Shown: piece after piece, positions 25,147 through 37,319 of the stretch
Layout of the letters: the number at the start of each line of letters is the position of its first letter
How positions within the stretch are numbered: position 1 is the stretch's first letter
From: Moringa oleifera
Taxonomy: Eukaryota; Streptophyta; Magnoliopsida; Brassicales; Moringaceae
Assembly (NCBI GenBank): GCA_021397835.1
Contig: JAJFZO010000094.1
Location: forward strand, 1,590,501-1,654,500
DNA length: 64,000 nucleotides
Direction of reading: 5' to 3'
Translations under genes and position numbers: made by a program
The notes under the pieces: model-generated
The model's input: the letters and a program-made list of their open reading frames with translations, nothing else
What the model was told of the DNA's origin: nothing
The model's database searches: none

Positions 25147-26091
25147 TTAGTCAAAGGGCCATCCAGTATACCCCATATGGTGGTTGTTTTCATGTACAGT
25201 TGGCGAGCTACTCCCAGCACTTCCACTCGGATTAGAGCTAGAAATAGAAGAGCGGAATGGCCAGAAATAAGAGAAAGGATTCCTTCTTCCTGGATTCTCC
25301 CTACTATTCTCCCTCCCATTGGCATTACTACCAAAATTGTTGCTTCTGCTTCGATCATTTGAGCTTTGATAACTCCGACTGCTACCAGATCCTTGCTGTG
25401 GCAGTTCCTGTCGACAAACAGGGCAAGAGTTGTGCTGTGATAGCCACGGGACAATACAATCTGTGTGGTATATATGGTCACATGGCATTTGTCTTGCTTC
25501 AAATCCAAGCTCAAATTTATCTTTGCAAACAGGACAATGTGAATCCAGACGAAGATGCCTCTGCGTGATCTTAACAGTGGGCATTGCATCAATTGATGAT
25601 CTGGATGCTGGGGGCGGACCCCTTCGATCATTAGCTGAAAGCTGTTCAAACAATTCTTCCAATCCAGGACCGAAAAAATAATCACCAGCATTACCCCTTG
25701 TAAAACCAATGCCAGGAGAACCATTAAAAAGAGCCTCAAACCCACCATTTCCAGACAACCTTACAGGAATTTGGCCACCAAAAATCAACATAGGACTGAT
25801 CCCTGGACCATGCTCAGGCAATGAACCTGACCTCCCCCTAATTTCATGGTTAAAGCTCCTGTCAGCCAATCTCTGCCTCATAAAGGCTGAGAAAGCATCC
25901 ATAAGACCAAACCTCTGAGCACGATCTTCATCACTGTCAAAGCCAATGAAATCCAGTGGGCTTATGTGTACCATATCATCAAGTTCTTGAACAAACCCTC
26001 CACTACAGTAGGGGCAGATGGCATCACAACCTCGCAGCCGAACCGGCCTCCTGCATCTGTAACACCAATGGGTGTTTCTGCTACTTGACAT
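25147..26091 (-). CDS. RHC1A: RING-H2 E3 ubiquitin ligase, RHC1A/RHC2A (RING1-like) type
   Basis: One coding exon of 314 codons. The N-terminus (MSSSRNTHWCYRCRR) has a zinc-ribbon pair, Cys10/Cys13 and Cys26/Cys29. The middle has conserved plant RHC blocks: MDAFSAFMRQRLADRS (about 64-79), ALFNGSPGIGFTRGN (120-134) and GDYFFGPGLEELFEQLS (136-152). The RING-H2 domain spans about 186-226: CPVC, then CDHIYH, CIVPWL and CPVC. The serine-rich C-terminus ends GYTGWPFD, as in Arabidopsis RHC1A. The role is an E3 ligase that brings a ubiquitin-loaded E2 to substrates; the substrate cannot be read from sequence. The start is set by the family's conserved MSSxRNTHWCYRC. A probable 5'-UTR intron lies just upstream. 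Other frames over this locus on both strands are shadows. Confidence 0.93.
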   Translation of the reverse strand: MSSSRNTHWCYRCRRPVRLRGCDAICPYCSGGFVQELDDMVHISPLDFIGFDSDEDRAQRFGLMDAFSAFMRQRLADRSFNHEIRGRSGSLPEHGPGISPMLIFGGQIPVRLSGNGGFEALFNGSPGIGFTRGNAGDYFFGPGLEELFEQLSANDRRGPPPASRSSIDAMPTVKITQRHLRLDSHCPVCKDKFELGFEARQMPCDHIYHTDCIVPWLSQHNSCPVCRQELPQQGSGSSRSYQSSNDRSRSNNFGSNANGRENSRENPGRRNPFSYFWPFRSSISSSNPSGSAGSSSPTVHENNHHMGYTGWPFD

Positions 26092-26114
26092 CCCTTGATC
26101 TCTTTCTCTTCTCT

Positions 26115-28841
26115 CTGCAAAGCCTCAAATCTGATGCCCGTCCTTTGAAATCAGTCTTAACTGATATCTACACATTACAGCGGTATCTGCAAAAATAATG
26201 TACCATCCAGGGCCAAGGATTTTCAATAACCAAAAGCCTTGTCCACATAGCAAAGAGTTCGAAAATGAGAGATTTTTACATAAATAAAGCTTGAAACTGG
26301 TTACCATGATTTATATATAAAGATTACATAACATTATTTTGAACTAATTAACAAATGATTCCCAGTCCTGATGAAACAAGAAAACCAGCTCCAAAACACA
26401 TTCTTAACCCCAATCTACCATAAAGCCATCCCCTCTTTCCATTTCAGAGAAAAATAAAGGAGGGAGAACAAACCATCAGCAGATGCCTAAAATAAGGAAA
26501 ATTGTGAATAACTAGAACCAACAACATAATGAACTGTAAACGATAGAAGTGCAACTCCTGGAAGTGCATAACATTCTCTCTCCTATTAAAACCAGTATTC
26601 AAACTCGCTATATCATATTATAGGATAATAATATGTTCCAGTTTTGACAGTGGTTAAACAGTGATGGTCCTATATGGATAAGTGAATATCTGTCCTGTTA
26701 AATTCAAAAGTGAATATCTATCCTATATGGATGGTTTCCAAACATATTAAATTCAAAAGTGAATCATCCAAGGTTGATCATGTTACATTTCCTCGTAATT
26801 GTGCTACAAACCCAGACTTCTCTACACTCATAATTATCATGTCTCACCTAATAGCAAGATCTCACCTTTATAATTCAGCATCCATTATGGGTCAATCTGC
26901 TTTTTTAACAAAAGGTTTGCAAACTTGCCTTTGATGCAGTCGAAAGCAATGCTTTCAGAACCAGATCAATCATTAAACCAAAGAAGTAAGAGGCTCAAGG
27001 ATCAAAAATTCAACTGGGGTTAAATCAAAGTTCCAATTGTGACAATTCAATAACATATAATCAAATAAATAAAATTAAAAGTAAATATGTAAAAATAAAT
27101 AATTGCTAACACAAACGGAACTACTAAATCAAGAACATGAAAAATGAACTAATATTTTGTTAATCTTGATGTTCAAAACCTCAAAAATATTTTTTAAATA
27201 ACAAACAAGATAATAGAAATGATATATTTTAGTAAAATTGTCTTAATGCTTCATTTTAATAAACACAAATTCTATGGTAGATTACCAACAACTACTACAA
27301 CACTTCCACACTCCCTAAGATAAGTACAATAAACAAAGAAAAAGATATCAAGAGATAACTGATCTTCTTTTTCAATTTTTCCATTCTTTTTAAGAAATAT
27401 CTTACTAAACATGTTAACATGTTGCCTAGAAAAGGTTTTCTTTTTCAATTTTTCATTTAAAACGACACTGTTTTGGGCAAAAAAGAGATTTTGATTTTTT
27501 GCGAGATATCAAAACCGAACCAGTTCAACGGTTTCCTGATTTAATCAGAATTTAACCCATTTTTGACTGTTTCATGTCCCATGCGATTAAGCATAAACAA
27601 GAATAGATACAGGACCAGTTCCTGGTTTTTCCATTAGATTCTCTGGTCGGATCTGTTTTTTAAAACACTGGTCAACCGTATATAGCATTCTTAGGAAAAA
27701 GGATAAAATGAAAATGGTACGATTTGCAAACTTCAGTTTTCTAAAGTAGAGTAAATATCTTTTTGTTATAATTTTACAAGTGGCCTTGATGCAGTTGAAA
27801 ATATAACTACATTTCTTCCATAAGAAAAGTATGATTTGCAACTTAAGTCTTCTAAAATAGAATAGACTCTCTTTTTCTTTTCTTTTGTTTCTCCCTTTAC
27901 AAATTAGGACACCATTGCTGCTCAAGATTACTTGAATTTTTAGTATTTGACTCCAATATATATGGGAAATAGTTGAAAACATAGATTTCTCATCCGTAAT
28001 AACACTGACTCATTGTGTCTCTCTTATCAATCCAGGAACTTAAAGGAACTTCAAGATATTCGACGTAACCCAAAGTCTGATAATTATATCATATAAAACC
28101 GGTCATTATGAATAAGTCGTCTACCATATGATCAATGCTGGTGATGGCTTCCAATGTCCTTGGCAGCCCACTCTGAACAATGTCAATCCAGACACTGTGC
28201 ACTATGCACAACACAGTACAGTAATCCAGTTCTACAGATAGCTCAAACACACAGTAAGAGAACAATAACAAGCTCAGACCACGGAGTCCAGATTTCTATC
28301 CTACCAAAGCACCAAAACTGGGGATCAAAAATTAAAGTGAAGACAACAATTTCCAGTCTTTTTTTTATTTCCTTTCAGTAGCAAGAAAGTTACTCCATGC
28401 CAACTTGATCCATGAAAGATATCCAATCAGAAGGAGCAGAAGCTGAGGAAGTACACAATTCAAGCCTACTTTGGATTAATCGTGATTCCAACAGTATGAA
28501 CAGAACACAGATTTGTCAAGTACTAAAACTCAAAGGGAAACAGTGAAAAGGAAAAAGAATCAAGAATTTTGATTCAATTAAGTGATTGCCTAAATCATCG
28601 GTTGTGCGGTTTACCAGTTTTATAAGGGTCTGAATCAATGAATAATCAGGAAAATGTAGAACATCAAATTATTTACAAAATAGTTGAAAGGACTAGCAGC
28701 AACCAGATCAAATATACATCAGAGGTTATATTCCACATAACGGGGGGGGGGGGGGGGGGAGAGGAGAGAGCTACACAAAAATACTCAATAGCACAAACAG
28801 ATTTCTAATCACTCAAGGACACCAACTTAGAAATAGCTTAC
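26115..28841 (-). other. probable 2.7-kb intron in the 5' UTR of the RING gene
   Basis: On the minus strand, GGTAAGC at 28842-28836 gives a consensus donor after a leader-like exon. A pyrimidine-poor but usable acceptor, GCTTTGCAG, ends at 26115, 23 nt before the ATG at 26091. No gene is visible in between; small frames such as 27587-27982 have no known domain. A stretch near 27500-27560 contains AAAACCGAACCAGTT-type sequence that may be part of an old DNA transposon. Splicing is inferred from motifs only. Confidence 0.55.
28742..28759 (+). repeat. G18 homopolymer (C18 on the transcribed strand)
   Basis: Eighteen consecutive G on the plus strand, within the probable 5'-UTR intron of the RING gene and about 80 bp from its donor. 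On the sense (minus) strand this is a C tract. The length may be uncertain because of sequencing slippage. Confidence 0.85.
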
Positions 28842-29041
28842 CTTATAAGATCGAAGAGAAATGAGCGGATCCAGTTGGCTTTCGTAGGGAGAGAGAGAGA
28901 AACCCTAGCCTAAATGGAAATTGGGAGATTGGATAATCTCCTTTAGCAACGGAGAGATCTAGAACCCGGAAGAATGAAAAGAGACAGTGTATCCTAAGCT
29001 ACACGTGGTGCGTATTGCGCCAACTATATTCTGTCACTATT
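28842..29041 (-). promoter_or_regulatory. 5'-UTR exon and proximal promoter of the RING gene, with a G-box
   Basis: CACGTG at 29002-29007, in the context ACACGTGG, is a G-box/ABRE-type element. Downstream on the minus strand are CT-rich leader sequence and, at 28900-28907, an AAACCCTA telo-box-like motif (plus-strand reading). The upstream side of this promoter is cut off at 29042 by a copia LTR, so only about 40 bp remain between the G-box and the transposon. Confidence 0.5.
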
Positions 29042-29667
29042 TGTCGTTGAAATAAATAGTAAACAAAAAAGATGTTATCAAAATTTTAATAAGCTGTGTC
29101 ATGCACTAACTTATTTTTTAAAAGATGTTTTGTGACTATTTTTGATGCACAGTAATTTATAATCTCGTCATTTTCAAGATAAAATAATTCAAAAATTTTT
29201 ATATCAGATTTTATATGTACAGTAAAAATCTCATAATGCTATATCTCTTTCAAAATTTGCTCAGAATTCAGATAGAATAAATAAATTAAGATTTTATTTT
29301 TATTTTTTAAAAAAATAAAACCCAAAAGTAGAGAAAAGTAAAATCCTAAAAATTAAGAAAAGATACAATCTTAAAATTAATGAAAGGTAAAACTCTAAAA
29401 TTAGAGAAAGATAAAACTCTAAAGTTAGAAAAATATATAAGAAGATGAGATAGGAGAGAAAATAACAAAGCTTAAAGCTTTTTGAGTGATGATTTATGAG
29501 AGTGTGAGGAGAGTGTGAGGAGTGATGTTTATAGTGGAGATGGGTGAGGTTTTTATGGGAGAGTAGTAATGCATGTAAGTCATCAGAAGATTGAGTCTTC
29601 TACTGAGGTGGAGAAAGATTTAGTCTTTTGCTGATTTTTTCAACAAGTATTTTTAAATTCATTCACA
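29042..29667 (-). repeat. 3' LTR of the copia element
   Basis: About 626 bp. On the minus strand it holds CTATAAA at 29528-29534, a probable LTR TATA box, whose transcription would run left into the RING gene leader. It has fewer copies of the internal 23-bp-like A-rich minisatellite than the other LTR. Confidence 0.85.
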
Positions 29668-30574
29668 ATCTTTCACTTGAATTTAAAATTAAAGTATCCT
29701 TTTTTTTTTCTTTCATCGAGCATTATCAAGATTATAAGATTATGCATAAGTAGAGGTGTCTCTCGACTTGAACCCTTGCATAGTGATGATGTTTTAGATT
29801 ATACTAGAGTAACTCATAGTTTTGAACTCTATCTTTAACAACATCCTATACACAATCTTTTTGAGGTGTAGCTCGAAAAAAAGCCAGTGCCTTTTTGTCC
29901 ATGCACGTATATCCTAGTATAGTGAATGCTTTAGAAAATTCGTCTAAAAATTTCATAGAAAGTGGCCAAATTTTCACATTCATATAGGTGAGCCTATCAA
30001 GAGTATTTTTGAAACTGGATACTCCACTCTGTATAAAGTATAGAACTCATTAAGAATTTAATTCAGCCTTTTTCTTTTGCTTTAGGATTCCATACTTCTA
30101 GTGGAATAGGACTCCGAATAGTATGTTTCATTTTCTATCACTTCATCACTTGTTATTTCCCTTTGATCCTATTTCTTAGGATCTTCAGTCTATAGGTTGG
30201 GTTACCATCATGAGTGGCTCATTACTGTAAGGGCATCAGTCTCATTCCTTTCGAGGTTTTAAAAACCTTTTCTCTAACTAGTCTTTTTGTCAAAGGATCA
30301 GTTAGGTTATCATCAGACTGTACATGATTCACTCTAATAGTTCTTGTAAAGGGAAACTTTCTAACAGTAGTATGTTTACGACGTATCTATCATCTCTTAT
30401 CATTAGAGTAATGGTTTTGAACTTTTGTAATAGCCGCGGTACTATCTCAGTGGATCAAAATAGCTGGTATCGATCTTTCACATAACGAGATCTTAACTAG
30501 CAGACTTCTTAACCAACCTGCTTCTTCACTAGCTGTAGCTAGTGCTATCATCTTAGACTCCATCGTGAATTAAG

Positions 30575-33568
30575 CTAAAATAGTCTGTTCCTTGAACTTT
30601 CATGAACAACTTCATCGGCAATGCTAAAAATATAACCACTTGTTATCTTGAAGTCTTCTAAAATGGTGTTCCAATCAGCATCATTGTATCCTTCTAGAAT
30701 AGCGAAAAACTTTTGATAATGTAATCTAAGGTTTATGATTCTTTTGAGGTACCTCATGAACTTTTCAATAGCATGCCAATGCTCGATACTAGATCTACTT
30801 GTAAACCTACAGAGTAACCTCACAACATAAATTATATTAGACCTGGTGCAGTCAATAGCATAATGTAAGCTACCTATGATGCTTTTATATTCAGTTTGTC
30901 TAACACTATCTCAAGTGTTCTTGAGCAATTTAACGATAGGGTCATATGAAGTACAAGCAGGTTTACAGTTAAAGTAATTATATTTCTTTAGGATCCTTAA
31001 TATAGTGTGATTGATACAAAGAAAGTCTCTTTGTTAACCTAGTAGTTTTTATTCCAAGGATTACATCGCTTCTCCTAAGTCTTTCATGTCGAAGTTAGCA
31101 TGTAGTAATGACTGTACTTTCTCTATGACATGAATGTTAGAGCTGAAGATAATTAGGTCATCCATATAAAGACATATGATAATGCAAAGATTATTTTCAG
31201 TTTTATAATAAATACACTTATCACTTTCATTCACTTTAAATCCATGTGAAATGATGAGATTATCAAATTTTTTATGCCATTGCTTAGCGTCTGTTTCAGA
31301 CCATAAAGTGCTTTGTCCATTTACAAAATTTATTTTCTTGGCCTAAAATCACAAAACCTTCAGGTTGTTCCATGTGAATTTCTTCTTCTAATTCTCCATT
31401 TAGAAATGTGGTTTTTACTTTCATTTGACGTATAACTAAGTTACGTATAGGTGCTAGTGCTATCAGTACCTGTATGGATATTATTCTAGAAACTAGAAAA
31501 AAAGTATTAAAGAAATCCACATTTTCCCTTTGTCTATACCCTTTGGCTACTAGGCGAGCCTTGTATTTCTCAATTGTACCATTGGGTTTCAATTTTTTTT
31601 CAGTACCCATTTATAACCTATAGCTTTGCACCCTGGAGTTAAGTCTGTTAGATGTCGAGTTTTATTGGACTCAAGAGAGTCCATTTCATTATTTACTATT
31701 TCTTTCCACAAGTTAGCATCTAGAGAAAACAAAGCTTCTTTGTGTTTGAGGATCTTTTCTAAGGTGTATGCATAAAAATCGACTCTGTAATCTTTAAGAT
31801 TTCTAATTCATTTACTCCGTCTAAGATTTTCTTTTTCAATTGGTTGATCAATTTCATCATTTGGTTGACTACTAGAAATCGAGCCCCCATTATTCCTCGA
31901 TTTAAAAGGAAATCTATATTTGTAAAAGTCTATATCGTTAGATTCAATGACAACTTACCTTTTTAAATCAAAAAATCTATAAGCTTTACTATTTACAGCA
32001 TATCCTATAAAAACACATTCATATGCTTTACTTACAAGCTTTTTTTTTTTTTTGGATCAGGAATTCGAACATAAGCTAAGCACCCTCAGGTTCTTAAGTA
32101 AGACAAGTTAGGTGTTTTGTTCTTCAAGATCTTATAGGGAGATACCTTACTTCTACTATTAGGGATTTTGTGAAACACATAACATACAATCAGCAAAATG
32201 TCTTCCCACTAATGAGAAGTTGCACCATAATTTAATAGAGTGGCTACTATTAATTCAGTAAGAGTTTTATTTTTTTCTTTCATCTTTGCCATTCATCTCA
32301 AAAGTATAAGGTTCAGTTCTTTCATATAGTATTCCTTTGGTCTTGTAAAATTCAATAAAAGGACCAAAATCATACTAAGTACCTCTATCACTTCGTAGTC
32401 TTTTTACCTTCCTATTGTACTGAGTTTCTATTTTAGTTAAAAATAACTTAAACATGTCAAATGCTTTTTTTTTTATTTTTCATGAGATATACGTAAGTGT
32501 AATCAAAACAATCATCTATGAATGTTATAAAATATCTTTTTTCATTTTTTGTTAAAATACCATCAAATTCATAAATGTTAAAATGAATTAATTCAAGCAG
32601 TTTAGTTTCTCTAAGCATTGGTTACAGTATTTATATTTCTCAATATCATCTACAAATAGTTTAGAGATGAGTCCTAAGCTACTCATGCTCTGAATTAATC
32701 ACTTATTCACATGACAAAGCCTACCATACCAAGTATTAAAAGTGCATAACATGTAAGCAAAAGATGATACTTTATTCATATCAATATTTAATTTAAATAT
32801 GCCATCAGTAGCATAACCCTTCCTAACAAAGACTTTATTCTCTGTTATTGTGTATAGATCAGCTCTTATGGTTTGGGTAAACCCAGTCTTATTAAAAAGA
32901 TAGCATAAGACTAGGTTCTTTCTCATCTCTAGAATGTGCAGAACATCCTTCAGTACGACGATCTTTCTAGAGGTAAACTTTAATTCCACCTCACCAGTAC
33001 CAACGACATTAGTGGAGTGGGAGTTTCCCAACAACACTTTTTTATCCTCAAATATAGAATAAGACTTGAACAGATCTCCGTCAAAATAGACGTGGCGAGA
33101 AGTGCTAGTATCCACTCACCACCCTTCAAATCCTCCAATGAGATTAACATCAAAGATCATAGCAATCAATTGCTCTTCGGTTAGGTTTGCCTGTAAAGCA
33201 GAAAGAGGCCTATTTTGGAAATTCCTGGCCATATGACTAGGCTTGTTACAACTATAACACATGAATGTGTTATTTCCCAGAGGTGGTTTGGATCTATTTC
33301 GTGATGTGTTCCTATTGGGATTCTTTCAGTTTTGGTTAGTGTTTCGATTTTGATTCTTTATGTTCTTTCCTTTTGGTTTCAGAATAACAGAGAACCTTCT
33401 GTTTGTCATGTTATTGGAGACAACAAGCGCTTCTTCTCTCTGGTTTTGCTTTCGAGCTTCTTCTTCAATCTTAAGGCGAGTAATGAGCCATTCTAAGGAA
33501 AGCTTTTTACTTTTGTGAATGAAGATATTCTTAAAATCTTTCCAACTAGAGGGTAACTTATCTATCAT
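30575..33568 (-). pseudogene. copia gag-pol remnant
   Basis: Pieces recognised on the minus strand: a gag (UBN2-type) segment at 33326-33568 with LPSSWKDFKN; a zinc knuckle near 33220-33265 reading CYSCNKPSHMARNF, in which the last Cys is replaced by Phe; a gag-pre-integrase segment at 32699-33115 ending WYGRLCHVNK; a reverse transcriptase N-terminal segment at 31296-31610 with YKARLVAKGYRQ and KTTFLNGEL; the catalytic YMDD at 31157-31168; and an RNase H segment at 30575-30823 with GYNDADW and TSGYIF. Stops and frame changes lie between the pieces. It is not a working polyprotein. Confidence 0.88.
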
Positions 33569-34083
33569 AACTGCTACTTGAAATTACTCAAATAAAAGCC
33601 TACTTTCTGAGATGATCTCATGCACTATTTTGCAATTCATGTGATTGAGTCTCCACAGACTTATCATCAGTCATCATGAATCTCATATTTCTACTTATTG
33701 TAAATTTCTTAGCTTCAACCTCCTCAGTATCATACTTCTTCTAGAGTGTTGCCTAAATCTCTTTAGCAGATTTATCAGAATTATAATAGTCATAAAGATC
33801 ATTAGATAATCTATTGAGGATAAAATTCTTGCATTAAAAATCATTTTTTACCTATAATTCAAGACTTTTCTTATCAGCATCTGTGGATTCATTTGACAAC
33901 ATAGGTTTATTTGTATAAATTAGATAAGCCACTTTTTTCGTAGTAAAAAAAAACAACATTTTTTATCTCTATCTTTTGAAATGAGCCCCCTCAAAATGCA
34001 ATGGTTTATTTAGATCGACACTAGCAAATATTATTTTAGCAGTAGATATAACAGCAGATATGGCAACAGTAACGTCTTAAAAT

Positions 34084-34870
34084 TGTTGCAAACTATATCA
34101 ACTAAAATAAATAGTGAATAAAAAGATATTACCAAAATTTTAGTAGGTTGAGTCGTAGACTAAATCGCTTTCTTTAAAACATTTCGCAACTCTGCCTTCA
34201 GTATGCAGCAGTCTATAGTCTCATCGTCCTCAAGATAAAACAGCTTAAAAATTTTTGTCTCTGATCTCTTATGCATAGTAGGAATTCAATAATATTAAAC
34301 CTTCAAAATTTTCTCAAAATCTGGATAGAATAAATAAATTAAAATTTTATTTTTTTAGAAAGAAAAGATAAAACCTTAAAATTAGGAAAAGTAAAACCTT
34401 AAAAATTAAAAAAAAAGATAAAACTCTAAAATTAGAAAAGGTAAAACCCTAGAATTAGGAAAGGATAAAATCTTAGAATTAGAGAAAGGTAAAACCCTAA
34501 AAGTATGGAAAGATAAAACCCTAAAATTAGGTAAAGGTAAAACCCTAAAGTTAGGGAAACATATGAGAAAATGGGAGAGGAGAGGAGCGAAGAAGAAATA
34601 ACAAAGCTTAAAACTTTTTGAGTGATGATTTGAGAGAATGTGAGGAGTGGTATTTATAGTGGAGATGGGTGAGATTTTCACGGGAGAGTAGTAATGCATG
34701 TAGGCCATGTTTATGTTAGGAGATAAGGTAGGACGATAAGTCAGTAGTAAAGGATAAAATTTATTTGTTAGTGGTTGACAAGTCATCAAAAGATTGGGTT
34801 TTCTGCTGAGGTAGAGGAAGACTCAATCTTCTACTGATTTTTCCAATAAGTACTTTTAAATTTATCAACA
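34084..34870 (-). repeat. 5' LTR of the copia element
   Basis: About 787 bp. It contains a TATA box on the minus strand (ACTATAAATA, 34651-34660) and an expanded A-rich minisatellite (34363-34560) built of units like AAAACCCTAAAATTAGG. The open frame at 34406-34789 is this minisatellite read as repeated NFRVLPF-like peptides and is not a gene. Confidence 0.85.
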
Positions 34871-35682
34871 GGGATATCCACTTCATGAGCGTTAAGTAAA
34901 CATTCACCATGAATGGACTTTGGCTTTCTACTGTGTGCCCCTAACCCAACCCCAAGGCTATACGTATCTCTATATATTTACTCTATTCGAAAAAAACAAA
35001 AACAAAAACCTTGAAATCTTAGCTTCATTGAAAGTTATAAACTCAAAAGTTTTAAAATTCAGTAATTTAGAATTTTGTGCTTGATTAAATTTATTCATTT
35101 GACAAATAAGTTAGGTTCAAACTAAAAATTTTAAATCATATTAATTCGATTTTGCCAAAATTTTTTGTTGCCAAAGACTTGCTTAAAATTTTCTCAAACT
35201 CCTTGATCTTACTAATATCATGTTCAGCAATTAACATCATCATTATATACTGAAAAAATAATGAAATCACAATTACAAGAAGAAATTATGATGTACTTAT
35301 GACTCGTCATGAAATGATTAAAATTATAACACTGCTTGGTGCATATTTGAGTCCATACAAACTCTTTCCAAGCTTACATGAAATATCGTCCTTTCATTTG
35401 GTTTTGAAACTTTTAAATATAAATTTATTTTTTTAAATCATCACTAAAAAATTTATTTTTTATTTATATTTTATTAAATGTGAAAAAACAAAGGTGTGAT
35501 TATAATGGTCATTATATAAACATCCTTATTATCATAACATGAATAGATAATAAATTTACTAAAACTTTTAGAAATTACTAAATAATATTCAAATATCTGG
35601 ACTGTATACATGTCAATCTTATGAACTCAATGTGAGATTAATTATTATTAGTATAATTTGTGACATGAATTGAATTTGGATT
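34871..35682. other. AT-rich DNA between two LTR elements
   Basis: No coding sequence or recognisable element is seen in this stretch of about 800 bp. Confidence 0.5.
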
Positions 35683-35802
35683 CACTAATTTAATCTTAAT
35701 CTCCTAGGACTAAAGTTGTACTTAGGAACTAAACAAATTTATCACTAATTTAATCTTAATCTCCTAAGATTAAAGTTTTACCTAAGAACCAAACAAATTT
35801 AA
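35683..35802. repeat. 60-bp tandem duplication
   Basis: Two adjacent units starting CACTAATTTAATCTTAATCT (35683 and 35743) differ at a few bases. They lie just outside the left end of the gag-only LTR element. Confidence 0.85.
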
Positions 35803-35836
35803 ATTGCTCTCAAGTGAAGGGTACGATCAAATTGTT

Positions 35837-36490
35837 TGTTATTGGAGTAACTCCAAATATGAATTTAAGACATATATATCTATACTAAAATGTCTTCCTT
35901 TATGATGATCTCAAACTTATTTCAGCATTTTCCCATTAAGGAAAGACCTCTTTAGGTTTAGTCTATACTAAGGCATGTTTTTTTAAGATTCATGTCGAAC
36001 AGTAAAGCTAATATGAATAGGACGAAGTCATGCAAAGTTAGCGGCAAATAGATCGAGGTGATAAGTGATTAACCATCAAATGACAAAGTTTCTCATTATT
36101 TAGGAAACAACAAACAGTACAAATGATAGACATCCAAAAAGCCGTTACAAACACGAGTCAATATCCTACCCACTACGAAAAGGACAAGTTGTACTCTGGC
36201 AAAATAACTAGAATATCCTCTTCCTCAACAATATAAAGCAAGATCACAATAATGATAGTTTTGTAAGCTTTATTATCCATTGTAATACTCAGTTGTTTCC
36301 ATCACTTAGTCATTGAAGGATATCTCAGTCGCACTAGCGATAACCTCTTAATTGTTCCTTCATGTTGCAGGTTCCCACCATCAACTTTCCATACATCATG
36401 AATTAGTATACCTTTACAACATGTCAATCATCGGTTACCACACTTTTTAGGTAGTATTATTTGATGTTGTCTATTGGAATCTTGTGATGA
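35837..36490 (+). repeat. left LTR-like repeat of the gag-only element
   Basis: It aligns by eye with 38918-39560. It contains AATATAAAGCAAG near 36230, a possible TATA region. About 40 bp near 35855-35895 have no counterpart in the right copy. The 5' boundary is uncertain by tens of bases. Confidence 0.6.
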
Positions 36491-37319
36491 AAAACCATCA
36501 ATTACCCACCTTGATCGATGATTATGGTACCAAAAACTTGTTTTGTCAGCTAGGTAATGGACAACCAAGAAGCTAATTTATTCTCAAGCCTACCCTTAGT
36601 GGTCCATAATACTTAACTTGCCTTACCTCTTATGGTGGTATGGCCCTTGATGATTTCATCACCCCTACCAGTGATTACTACCATAGCGCTACGTCCACCT
36701 GCATCAATAATGACTATACCATAATTTAGCACTAACCCTTACGCCATTTTACCCCTACCAATAACCATAGCTGGCATAAATTCTCATGCAACCCTACCGC
36801 CAACCATGACATTGCATCTCCTCTATGTAGGGCTCTTCACTTTTCACCTAGTTTTGACTATTCCTCAACCTAGCACTTTAGCCGTACTAAGCCAACATAT
36901 GAATCAAATCACTAACATCTCTAACGTGCTGGTTCATCAAAAAAATTTTCAAGGAGGACAACATCACCCCAACGATTTGTGCGTTAGCATCTGTACCAGA
37001 GTTACCCGAAGCCATAGAAGAAGTAGTGCACAACTATTGTGAACTAAAAAGGTGAAAAGGAAGAGTAAGCCATAAAGCAAGCTAAAGGAGAAAAGATAGT
37101 GAATAAGTGCTTATACATTTTGTGACATCCTAATAAGGAGGAAATGGGTAACATGAAAAAGCGGATACAATTTCTAATGAATGCCTAGTTGAATAGAGAG
37201 GACCCCAACAACATGAAGTATTAATAAGCAGTGGGGTGTTCGTTAATGATAATGGTCCTTGTGAAGTCATTGCCATCAAAGTTGAAATCATTGTAAATTG
37301 AAAACTTTGATGGACTGGC

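Larger units (their letters stand above)
29042..34870 (-). mobile_element. degenerate Ty1/copia LTR retrotransposon
   Basis: Two related LTRs (29042-29667 and 34084-34870) flank an interior with copia-type coding remains in the order gag, gag-pre-integrase, integrase region, reverse transcriptase, RNase H read on the minus strand. The LTR ends are TG...CA. A polypurine-like stretch (TTCAAGTGAAAGAT on the minus strand) abuts the inner end of the 3' LTR at 29668. The LTRs have diverged a lot and the internal frames are broken, so the insertion is old. I could not find a matching 5-bp target-site duplication (CTATT left, GGGAT right), and the primer-binding site is not recognisable. Confidence 0.9.

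Noticed and set aside
25077..25748. 223-codon minus-strand frame overlapping the RING gene
   Set aside because: Out-of-phase shadow of the RING coding exon; it lacks any known domain while the overlapping frame has the full RHC1A pattern.
34406..34789. 127-codon minus-strand frame with repeated NFRVLPF-like peptides
   Set aside because: It is the translated minisatellite of the copia 5' LTR, not a protein gene.
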